In this document: positions 33,221 to 43,129 of the stretch, one piece after another
How the letters are laid out: each line of letters starts with the position of its first letter
How positions within the stretch are numbered: position 1 is the first letter of the stretch
Source: Chloranthus sessilifolius
Lineage: Eukaryota > Streptophyta > Magnoliopsida > Chloranthales > Chloranthaceae
Direction of reading: 5' to 3'
NCBI GenBank assembly: GCA_021018995.1
Contig: CM037585.1
Location: 82,684,646-82,748,645, forward strand
Length of the DNA: 64,000 nt
Program-made: the position numbers and the translations under genes
The notes under the pieces: model-generated
Databases searched by the model: none
Told to the model about the DNA's origin: nothing
Seen by the model: only the letters and a program-made list of their open reading frames with translations

Positions 33221-36186
33221 TTATCCTGATTGATCAGGATCATTCAACATAATTTCTTCAGGGTCAATAATGGTTTTTTCGAGAAAAGATTTTAGACGTT
33301 GCCCATTGACACGAGACTTGCTGCCATCCCGAGGGTTAAGAATTTCAATTGCCCCATTTGAAAATACCCGGTGAACCAGGAATGGACCTGTCCATCGAGT
33401 TTTTAATTTTCCAGGAAATAGATGGAGTTTCGAATTATAAAGCAACACCTTTTGGCCAGGGGTAAAAGATTTCCTCATGATGTATTGATCATGAGCACGT
33501 TTAATGCGTTCCTTGTATGGCTTGGCACAGTCATAAGCGTCAGCTCTGATCTCTTCTAGTTCATCAATCTCCAAGCTTCTCCAATTACCCGCCTTTTCTA
33601 AATCAAAGTTTAGCGATTTGATGGCCCAATATGCCTGCTGTTCCAGCTCAACGGGTAAGTGGCAAGCCTTGCCAAAAATCATCCTGTAAGGAGACATTCC
33701 GATGGGAGCTTTGAATGCCGTTCAATAAGCCCAAAGTGCGTGGTTCAATTTTAATGACCAATCTTTCCGATTCGGCTTTATCGTTTTCTCTAGAATGCGT
33801 TTGATTTCTTGATTTGATACCTCAACTTGTCCGCTGATTTGAGGGTGGTACGGTGTAGCCACTTTGTGCGTGATCCCGTACTTTTTCATGAGCTGACTGA
33901 ACACTTTATTACAGAAGTGTTTTCCACCATCGCTAATGATAGCGCATGGAATACCAAATCGGGAGAATACTTGTTCCTTGAGGAATTTCACGGCCACCTT
34001 GTGGTCATTCATCTTACAAGCTACAGCCTCGACCCATTTTGATACATAGTCCACTGCTACAAGGATGTATAGATTTTAGAAAGAATTGGGAAACGATCCC
34101 ATGAAGTCTTTCCCCCAAACATCAAACAATTCCACTTCCAGGATAGGTTTTAGTGGCATCATGTTTCGCTTTGAAATTCTTCCCAACATTTGACAATTGT
34201 TGCATGAAATGCAATGTTTGTGACAATCTTTGAAGATCGTCGGCCAATAGAAACAACTCTAGATAATCTTTGTAACAGTTTTCCGTGAGCTGAAGTGTCC
34301 TCCACAGGACAACTCATGACAGAATGTGATTATATCTGACTATTCAGATTCTGGGATGCACCTTCTGATGATTTGATTAGGACAATAGTTGAACAAATAT
34401 GGGTCCTCGAAAAAATAGTGCTTCGCCCTTGCTAGAAAAACAAATTTTTCGTTCTTGCTCCAGTGTTGGGGCACTTGATCTGTCACCAAATAATTGACCA
34501 TATCTGCATACCACAGTGCATGATCGATGGCAAACAATTGCTCATTGGGAAAGTTTTTTAAAATTGGAACCAGATCGTCAAATTTTTCAACAATTATTCG
34601 AGATAAGTGGTCAGCCATCACATTTTCAGATCCCTTCTTATCTTTAATTTCTAGATCAAACTCTTGCAAGAGTAAAATCCACCTGATCAAACAAGCTTTT
34701 GCATCTTTCTTCGCAAAGATGTAGCGAAGAGCCGCATGATCTATAAACACGGCAACCTTTGATCCCAACAGGTAGGGTCAAAATTTGTCCAGTGCAAAGA
34801 CCACAGCCAGGAGTTCCTTTTCTGTGGTGAAGTAATTAAGTTGTGCATTATTCAGAGTATGACTCGCATAATAAATGACGCGTGGCATTTTCTCCACCCT
34901 TTGTCCCAAAAGAGCTCCAATCGTGTAATCAGATGCATCACACATGATTTCGAATGGAATGGTCCAGTCTGGAGATTGAATTATAGGAGCTTGGATTAAC
35001 TCAGCCTTGATGATTTCGAAGGCTTTTTGACATTTTTCATCGAAAATGAATGGAACGTCTTTGCCAAGTAGGTTGCACAGAGGCTTCGCAATCTTACTGA
35101 AGTCCTTGATAAATCGTCGGTAAAAACAGGCGTGCCCCAGAAAAGATCTTATCTCTTTGACAGTTCTTGGCGGTGGAAGACTTGCAATCAATCTACTTTT
35201 GATTTGTCCACCTCGATGCCTTTGGATGATATGATGTGTCAAAGAACTATGCCACTCTGTACCATAAAGTGACATTTTTCCTAGTTCAAAACTAGATTCT
35301 TTTCCTGGCATCTTGCAAGAATCAGAGATAGATGATACAGACAATCACTAAAATTATCTCTAAAAATGGAGAAGTCGTCCATGAATACCTCTAAAAATCT
35401 TTCCACCATGTCAGAGAATATGCTCAACATACATCTTTGGAATGTAGCTGGAGCATTGCGGAGCCCGAAAGGCATCTTGCAGTAGGAGAAAGTTCCAAAG
35501 GGACAAGTGAATGTTGTCTTTTCGTGGTCTTCAGGCGCAATGACTATTTGGTTGTATCTGGAATAGCCATCCAGGAAACAGTAATATTCATGCCCGGCCA
35601 ATCTTTCGAGCATTTGATCAATGAAGGGGAGAGGAAAATGATCTTTCCTCGTCATTGCATTCAATTTTCTATAGTCAATGCACACCCTCCAACTAGTTTG
35701 TACTTTTGTTGGCACTAACTCATTCTCCTCATTCTTCACCATCGTGACTCTGGACTTTTTGGGGACCACTTGAGTAGGACTAACCCATTTGCTATCAGAG
35801 ATGGGGTATATGATTCCGGCATCCAACAACTTAATAATCTCATTTCTTACCACATCATGCATGATTGGGTTTAATCTGCGTTGCAGTTTTCTAGACGGTT
35901 TCACATCTTTTTCCAGATGAATACAGTGCATACGCACCGTTGGGCTGATACCTTTTATGTCCTTTAGAGACCACCCGATTGCATTTTTGTGGTCTTGGAG
36001 CACTGCAATGAGCTGCCCCTCTTGGTTCTCATTCAATTTGGATGAAATTATCATGGGATAAGTTTTGCCTTCTCCTAGGTAGGCATATTTCAGATCTGTA
36101 GGAAGAGGTTTCAACTCTAACTTCGATTTCTCTTCTTCTTTTGGCATTTCTTTCCTTCTTCTTTGACTATAACTTTCGATTGCCAT
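33221..36186 (-). pseudogene. Athila pol: reverse transcriptase, RNase H, integrase (broken)
   Basis: RT runs from 36186 to about 35281. It has ISDSKWVSPTQVVPKKS, WRVCIDYRKLNAMTRKDHFP and the catalytic FMDDFSIF near 35370. RNase H covers 35150-34620 (FEIMCDASDYTIGALLGQ; AALRYI, DHLSR). Integrase follows: a GKDFMGSFPNSF block near 34100 holding the first catalytic Asp, [14 protein letters not shown] near 33930 with the second, and [14 protein letters not shown] near 33810 with the Glu. The C-terminal [20 protein letters not shown] block ends at a TAG at 33221. There is no chromodomain, as expected for Athila. Breaks: frameshift near 35300, stops near 34778, 34340, 34080 and 33722. Confidence 0.93.
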
Positions 36187-36233
36187 CCATCTTCTCCCAA
36201 GAGTGGTGTGGAGTCCAACATATCATTCACTTC

Positions 36234-37412
36234 CTAGATCATATGATCCACATCAAAGTTCTCATCGAAATGGGCTAGGCAGGCCTCTAGAGGGTCCTTA
36301 TATTCAGAAGCAAAAAATGTATTTTCCACAACATTATCAATCATGCATACTTGTGCATTTTCTTCATCCTCAGCTGGGTGTTTTGCAATATGAAAAATGT
36401 TCAGCTCCACAGTCATGTTGCCAAATGATGACTTCATTATCCCGTTCCGACAATTGATTAATGCATTCGATGTTGCTAGGAATGGTCTTCCTAGGATCAC
36501 CGGAACATTATTCTTCAGATTAGGGACAGGTTCGGTGTCCAAGACAACGTAATCAACTGGAAATTTGAAAGAGTCCACCTTGATGAGGACATCTTCCACT
36601 ATTCCCTTGGGGATTTTAATTGACCTATCAGCTAGCTGAAGGGTCATCATTGTGGGCTTTCGTTCACCCAACTCAAGCTCCTTGTAGACAGAGTATGGCA
36701 ATAGATTGACACTTGCCCCAAGATCTAGCAGTGCTCGATCAATACTGTTGTCCCCAATGACTATTGAAATAGTCGGACAGCCAGGGTCCTTATACTTAAT
36801 TGGGAGTCTAGCTTGAAGTACTGAACTAACTTGCTCAGCTATAAAAGCTTTCTTTGGGACGTTGGTCTTCCTTTTGATTGTGACCAAGTCCTTTAAGAAT
36901 TTCGCATAAGTCGGTACTTGCTGGATGGCATCGAGGAATGGGATGTTGATCTTCAATTGTTTAAAAACCTCGATGATTTCATTCAAATTCTGATTTTTCT
37001 TGGGTGCCATCAATCTTCTAGGATATGGGGCTTTAGGTATGAAACTTTTTTCTTCCATAATTTTTTCTTCATCATTTTTCTTTTCTTCCATCTCTTCTTC
37101 AACTTCTTCATTCTTCTCAGTTTGAATTTTCGATTTCGATCTCTCGTCCTCTTCTGACATTCTCACGTTATTTTCGATCTGCCGGCCAGATCTCAACGTC
37201 ATGATTGCCTGTAATTGCTGATGATTCTCACCTTGTAATGGATTCGTGCTCTGTTCAATAACCATTTGCTCTTTTGGATTTGGGACCGGTTGGCTTGAGA
37301 ATGTTCCTTTTTCTCTTTCACTGAGTTGTGCTGCCACTAGACCCATTTGTGTTTCCAGTTTGGATACAGAGCTGGCTAGTGGTTGGATGACTCTCATAAG
37401 GAAATCCTCCAT
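36234..37412 (-). pseudogene. Athila gag C-terminus and aspartic protease
   Basis: A 392-codon open frame. Residues about 1-130 are gag linker, with a strongly charged Glu/Lys stretch (EEVEEEMEEKKNDEEKIMEE). Then comes the YPRRLMAPKKNQNLNEIIEV block typical of plant Athila gag-pro. The protease follows near 36740, with LLDLGASVNLLP in place of the usual D-T/S-G triad form, and a flap region and ILGRPFLATSNALI. Protease would cut the gag-pol chain. The frame stops just before RT (36186), so gag-pro and RT are separated by stops in this copy. Confidence 0.9.
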
Positions 37413-38938
37413 TTAAGGATATTGGTTCTGGGCTGGACGTTGTGCATTATTTCCATGTTGATTGTTAAATCCATGTGGTGGAAACATTTGCGCAAGGTTC
37501 GGCTAGCCCACGAGTTGCTGTGTGGGTTGGTTCTGATACCCCACTATTGGTTGTGGAAACTGAAAATTTTGGGCTAACTGCCTGGATTGCCCACTTTGAT
37601 TCTGATTTTGGTGGAATTGATTCATGCTACCAAAATTTTGCTGTTGAAAATTTCCTTGACCGAATTGTTGCTATGGTCCTTGGCAGAAATTTTGCTGGGG
37701 ATGGAAGTTCATCCCCTGCCCTCTAGTTTGAGGTTTCTGATTCTCTTGTCTCCATGAGAAATTCTGATGATATTTCCAACTGTTTGGGTTGTTTTCATTG
37801 AAAATATTTTCCTGATTCTGACCGTAAGTGTTCAATGCGTTCAATTTCTTACTAGGATCCTCTGAGTAATTTTGCATTGACGGGCAACCGTTAGATGTGT
37901 GCATTGGACTCGCGCAATATGAGCACGGATCTTGTTGCACGCTTACAACACTCACGTTTTCCTTCAATTTCAATTCCTCAACTTGTTGGGTGAGAAAATC
38001 TATTTTTGCCATTAGATTTGGTGTTTCTTTCACCACATACAACCCTCCTTTCTTTGCTGAGCTTCCTGCTTGATCTCGGTTCTTGTTTATCTAATCTCGA
38101 GTCTTTGAGAAGTCCCATTGCTGTGAATCTTCAGCTAACTTTTCCAAGAATTGATAGGATTCAATTTCCTTCAATCCCAGGAATCCTCCACTGTTCATTG
38201 ATTCAATCAAGTGTCGATTTGCTTGATCAAGTCCGTTGTAAAATCATTGGACCAATCTCCATTTTGAGAATCCATGGTGCGGACACTTCAATAGAATATC
38301 CATGAACCTATCCCATGCTTCATAAAATCTCTCATCATCTTCTTGTGTAAAATCAGTGATTTTACTTCTTAAGGCATTAGTCTTAGCCATAGGAAAGAAT
38401 TTTGACAGGAATTTCTTAACCATCTGATCCCAGGTAGTTATGGATCCAGCTGGTAAGGAATTTAACTAGGCTTTAGCCTTATCCTTTATGGAGAAAGGAA
38501 ATAGACGTAATCTCACAGATTCCTAACTGAAGTTCTGATATACTGATGAACAGACTTCAACGAAGTCTTTGATGTGTTGATATGGATCTTCTCTATCCAT
38601 GCCGTGAAAGATTGAAAGGATTTGAATCACATTTGTACGAATTTCAAATCTGCCACCAGGCGTAGCACGTTATGTGATGCAGGACGGGGTATTTGTAATG
38701 ATTGGGACAAACAACTCCCTCAGAGTTGGTTCCTCCTCAGTTTCAGGTGGGTAATTTTCACAATCGTTTGCATTCATTTCAAATTGAATTGATGTTTCGG
38801 TTCTAGCTTCTCGTCCTATTCTAATTTCTTTCCGATTTGAACGACACGTTCGCTCAATCTCAGGATTAAAAGGTTCTAAAGTTTTATCTTTAGAAGGCCT
38901 CGTGCGCATGCACAAACTGCACAGACTTTGCTTCCATT
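37413..38938 (-). pseudogene. Athila gag (capsid and zinc knuckle), broken
   Basis: Translation from about 38915 leftward gives a charged N-terminus ending PTLRELFVPIITN. After a break near 38670 come IQILSIFHGMDREDPYQHIK, LRLFPFSIKDKAKA and ITTWDQMVKKFLSKFFP, which are the Athila capsid (Retrotrans_gag) signatures. KCPHHGFSKWRLVQ and ESMNSGGF follow. One zinc knuckle, C-X2-C-X4-H-X4-C (CSYCASPMHTSNGC), lies near 37920. Several stops and shifts interrupt it (for example near 38525, 38467 and 38245). The start codon is uncertain: an ATG at 38936-38938 is not in frame with the N-terminal text at 38915. Confidence 0.85.
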
Positions 38939-39556
38939 AATTCTTGTTCGATTGATCGACTATTTATGTAATATCCTGAAAATTATGCGTTAAACAGTGA
39001 CCTCAGGATCCGTGCCCGACTGGTCATAGGTTTGACCATGTAAGAGTTCACGAGTTGACGTAGGATAAGATGAACGGATGAGATGTGAGAATTTAAGTGA
39101 ATGTGTGGAATGTGATGAAATCTGGAGTCACATACACCTACTTTGGTGTATGTGCTCAACACACAAGTTGGAGGGGAGATAAAAAGGGTTTAATAGCCCT
39201 AGTTTCTCTTTTGTTTGGTTGTTGAGAGAGAGTAAAGAAGAGAGAGAGAGAAGGAGAGCATAGTTAATGCAAGGAGTTATTGTGGGTGATTGCAAGGGGA
39301 TTCAAGCATTTAAAAGGTCGATTCGACACGAAGGATCCGTTCAAGCTAAAGCTAGAACCCTAGCCTTTCCTACCCCTTGACCTAATCAATTTGAGATTGA
39401 TTGAAGGTAAAATCTTTGTGAATTCAATGCATAAGTTATGGGAGTTTAATTGTAGTTAGGAATAGGTTAAATCATAGGAGAAAGGCTTAGAAAAAGAAAG
39501 AAATTAGAATGGAAAAGATTCGGAAGAATAGCCCAAAGGGGGACTGAATCTGGCCA

Positions 39557-39993
39557 AATCGATTAATCGAAATTGGGTTTCTATTAATCAATTTTCTCCA
39601 AGAAGTTGAAAAGTCAAAGAAACCCGAATTCGATTAATCGAACTGAGATTCGATTAATCGACCTTGGATTTCGATTAATCGATTTAGGTGTCGATTAATC
39701 GACTGGGAACCTCCAGTGACTGGAGGAAAGTGGTTTGGGGAAATCGACTAATCGAATTGGGATTTCGATTAATCAATTTGAGATCGATTAATCGATTTTG
39801 GGAATTCGATTACTCGAATTGAGAATCGCACTTAAAGAGATGAGAATTTCGATTAATCGATTTGGGACTCGATTAATCGATTGGGAATCTTGATTAATCG
39901 ATTAATCGATTTTGGATCTCGATTAATCGATTTTCGGAGTCGATTAATCGAATTAGATTCAATTAATCGACTTTGGAGTTCGATTAATCGACT
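39557..39993 (+). repeat. TCGATTAATCGA palindrome array in the 5' LTR
   Basis: About 13 near-exact and five degenerate copies of the self-complementary dodecamer lie at irregular spacing, mostly 20-45 bases, separated by short G/T-rich words such as TTTGGGA. The array also includes the stem-like phrase GACTGG...CCAGTGA. The 3' LTR has the same array at 50091-50543. Confidence 0.93.
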
Positions 39994-40312
39994 GACTTAA
40001 TTTTTGTTGACTTTTTAGTTTGACTTCAAGATTCTCGGAGGGTCTTGGACCTTTCTTGTTGCATCTTTAATGATGTGTTATATGTGTTATGTTGTACCAT
40101 AGGTGGTACGTATGATCATGGGCACAAGGAGCCACGTGGGACCTTGATGCATGATTTATCAGAGACTTGAGGTAGGGAACACCTTGAACATGTACTTTAA
40201 TTTGTAAGAGCATGTATGTAGTGATATAGAATCAAATTAAAAACTGTTTTATTACTTAAAATTTTGTGAAAAGTGTGTGTGAGTGACATCAATAAGAGCA
40301 TCTAATAATGAG

Positions 40313-40627
40313 TCATCCCCAGGGGATGAGAAAGTGAAGTAATAAGAGCATCAGACGTGATGCAAGTGAATAGATACATCCCAGGGATGTATCTAAGATT
40401 GAATAATGTCTGATAGGGCCTAACTGATATAAGATACCACACTTACACGGTGAATAACTATATGTAAAGCACCTGATATTTTTGTTATTTGAGGTTTGAT
40501 ACGATACCCCACCAACGTGGCGGGATACCCACGACTGACGCGACAGGATATCCGTGACTGATACGGCGGCAAAACCGTAGGCCCGTGCGGAGGCGTATCC
40601 GTACACAGTAAAGACATCCCAAGGATG
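40313..40627 (+). repeat. CATCCC/GGGATG palindromes in the 5' LTR
   Basis: CATCCCCAGGGGATG near 40315, ACATCCCAGGGATGT near 40376 and ACATCCCAAGGATGT near 40614. Equivalent motifs occur in the left Tekay-like LTR. Confidence 0.65.
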
Positions 40628-41028
40628 TTGTGATATGTTTGAAACCCCGCCACCGACCCCCAGGGGAAAGGGGCTTGGGTACTAATTGTATTCCCATGGA
40701 ATACGTTTAAAACTATCTATATAGATGACGATGAAGGGTATCTCATCGGGGCTCGATGCTATATTGCTCGGAGATTACTTAAGTTGAAAGGTTAAGTTTT
40801 GCTTTAGGCCTATTCAGTGTCATTCATGATTAATTAAAAGACATGTGTAACTACCAGTAAAGTGTGATCATAAATTTCTAGCTTTTCAACTATTTTTCTC
40901 AATATCTGCATAATCACATCATGCTTAGAATATCATGGAATATATGTGAGGTTTTAATATATATGTTCACTGCGCTTTGTTCCCTATTGAGCTAGGATGT
41001 AGCTCACCCTTTAGACTATACGTCGCAG

Positions 41029-41132
41029 GTTCACTATTAGCAGCTGCTGAAGCTTTAAGGGACGTTGACCCTGGTGAGTCGGACCTTGCGCCTGGTGACG
41101 AGTTGGAGCCGCCTCCTGAGGAGTTCTTCTAG
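41029..41132 (+). CDS. acidic mini-exon inside the 5' LTR (ends EPPPEEFF-stop)
   Basis: After CGTCGCAG the frame from TCA at 41031 is open for 33 codons and stops at TAG 41130-41132. It contains AAAEALRDVDPGESDLAPGD and ends EPPPEEFF. The 3' LTR copy (51577-51680) is also open and differs by one or two residues. The left element's LTR has a related peptide with mainly synonymous changes in the shared tail. Confidence 0.5.
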
Positions 41133-41495
41133 AGGACTCCGTTGTGCATCTTTGAGAGTTTCTGTGAGCTTATTTGATATGGCTTGGTATGTCAAGCCTT
41201 GTTTTTGTTAAACAATGTAATTAAATTATGGGATTATTCTTTTGGGGCGAACCATCTGTGATGATTGGCAATCATCGATGGTTCGGATCGGTTCTCCATT
41301 CATGCAGGGGCATGAAGGCAGAACTATCTTTTGAGAGGTTTTTAAAATGATATTTACTCTGCAATTCTAGTTATTATTTTCAGTTCATTATTGTTGCTTG
41401 ATATACCAGTGTTCCGTGCTTAGTCAAGGGGCACGGTCAAGATGATCGTGCTGATGACACGGGTTTCGGGGTGTTGAAGACCGGGCTGTCACAGT

Positions 41496-41508
41496 TGGTA
41501 TCAAAGCA
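41496..41508 (+). other. primer binding site, initiator-Met tRNA type
   Basis: TGGTATCAAAGCA, identical to the left Tekay-like element's PBS and one mismatch from canonical. Confidence 0.88.
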
Positions 41509-41585
41509 TTTTTCTTTTAGCAATTCTGACAATCATTCTTTTTGTCAGAACATAGGGACTTCTGCTAACGAAACTTTAGTTTCAA

Positions 41586-42961
41586 ATGCAGCCGTCAATG
41601 TCATCTAGGGGAAGAGGCCGACCGAGAGGAGGCCAGCAGAGAAGTTTGCGTAGTGGAGATGGTTACATCTCTCCTACCAATCGAGTACCCTTAGGAGGTA
41701 GTGAGGCCCCAGGGGGTAGCAGTAGTGGAAAATAAGAGGATGAGGATCGAGATCAGCGAGAACAGGAGAGGGTGAGAGAAAGACAGGAAGATAGAGAGGA
41801 ATGCCAAAGGATGATGCAACCATGGAGACCATGGCAGCTGCCATGGCACAACAAGCCGCATCCTTTGCAGCTCATGCAGCGAGCGAGCAGCAACCACCTA
41901 CACCACCTGTAGGACCTATATTGCCTGTGCCTTCGTCTTTTATCGAGTTCGGGAGGATGAGACCTCCTACATTTTCTGGGCAGGCAAACACGATGGCAGC
42001 AGAGAATTGGTTAATGGAAATGGAGAAGGTGTTCAGCGTGCTGACATGCACGGAAGATGAGAGTGTTAGATGGGCAGCCTACATGCTAGATGGGGAGGCT
42101 GACCTTGATGGAAGTCCGTGATACGGAATAGGGCTCAGGAGACCCCAGAGTTGTCGTGGACTTGGGAGAAGTTTGTTGAGGAATTCAACAAACAGTATTT
42201 TTCAGAGGTGGTAAGGAATCAGATGGAGATTCAATTTCTACAATTAGTGTAAGGGAGGATGAGCGTGAGAGAGTATGAAGTGGAGTTTCTACGACTCGCC
42301 CGTTTTGCTCCTGATTATGTCACCACCGACGTGATGAAGGCAAAGAGGTTTCAGCAAGGCTTGAAGCCTGAGGTTAGGGGAGGAGTAGCTCCATTTCAGT
42401 TGAGGACCTATGAAGAGGTCATGAGGAAGGCACTAGTTGTGGAAGAGGAGAATAATAACGGATATAGGCAGAGAGAATAACAAAGGGGAAACATAGATCA
42501 AGGAAGAATGGAGAACTACGAACCGGTAAATAAAAAGCCGAGGTTCGTGGCCCAAAATCAGAGACCACAGTTCCAAGGGGGTTTCGGAAGACCGGCGCAG
42601 TAGCACAACCAACAGAGATTTCCACTACTTGCGTCGGGGAGACCTTTACGCTATGAGAGCCCTGCCATGTCTACTGGCGCTACCGTCACACAGGGTTCTC
42701 GTACAGTTTCTTCCGCACCTCGAGAGACTTGTGCCAAGTGTGGCAAGCCTCATTGGACCGTGGATTGCAGAGTGGGAACCATGGGTTGTTTCCGATGTGG
42801 CAAGGTGGGCCACTTGATCAAGGATTGCCCCGAGGTTGATAAAGGGAAGACGACTTCAGTTTCAGCGCCACGACCCATTCAAGCACGGAAGCCGATCGTT
42901 CATGGAAGAGCCTATGCAGTCACTGCTCAGGAAGCAGGGAACGTGCATGACGTCATCCAAG
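41586..42961 (+). pseudogene. gag of the nested Tekay-like element
   Basis: Starts MQPSMSSRGRGRPRGGQQ at 41586; the frame meets a TAA near 41732. Capsid text resumes with MAAAMAQQAASFAAHAA, FGRMRPPTFSG and, after a shift near 42110, SWTWEKFVEEFNKQYFSE and VREYEVEFLRLARFAPDY. Two zinc knuckles follow near 42730-42825: CAKCGKPHWTVDC (C-X2-C-X3-H-X4-C) and CFRCGKVGHLIKDC (canonical C-X2-C-X4-H-X4-C, all ligands kept). The frame runs to a G at 42961, where the intron begins. Stops also occur near 42249 and 42478. Coat/nucleocapsid role; disabled in this copy. Confidence 0.9.
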
Positions 42962-43129
42962 GTGAGATTTTCATTTAAATAAAGTGTTATCAATTTCCTG
43001 AAAATTTTAGATAGAGAAGGTGCATTCATTAGGAAATAGTGTAGATTATTTTCCAAACACTGAATTTATATGTGAATTAGGGGTATAAATTGATATGTAA
43101 ATTATTATATGTATGTATGTATACTATAG
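42962..43129 (+). other. intron-like segment between gag and protease (168 bp)
   Basis: Starts GTGAGATTTT after ATCCAAG and ends TATACTATAG. It is AT-rich with stops in every frame. Removing it joins the zinc-knuckle exon to [10 protein letters not shown] of protease through a GGT codon without changing frame. Confidence 0.8.

Larger units (their letters stand above)
38967..41493 (+). mobile_element. 5' LTR of the nested Tekay-like element
   Basis: Begins TGTAATATCCTGAAAATT and ends CCGGGCTGTCACA, 2527 bases. Twelve differences to the 3' LTR were counted in the first 210 bases. A weak TATA candidate (GATAAAAAGGG) lies near 39178 and a GA-rich leader at 39220-39260. Contains the TCGATTAATCGA array, CATCCC palindromes and the acidic mini-exon. 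Confidence 0.93.

Noticed and set aside
34527..37726. Plus-strand frames at 34527-34724, 35437-35718, 36203-36457, 36918-37157 and 37383-37726
   Set aside because: They are antisense shadows of Athila gag-pol, which has clear domain motifs on the minus strand.
39557..39993. Regular short repeats reminiscent of a CRISPR array
   Set aside because: The repeats are 12-bp palindromes with variable, non-unique spacers inside a plant LTR and duplicated in its partner LTR; no cas genes and a eukaryotic context.
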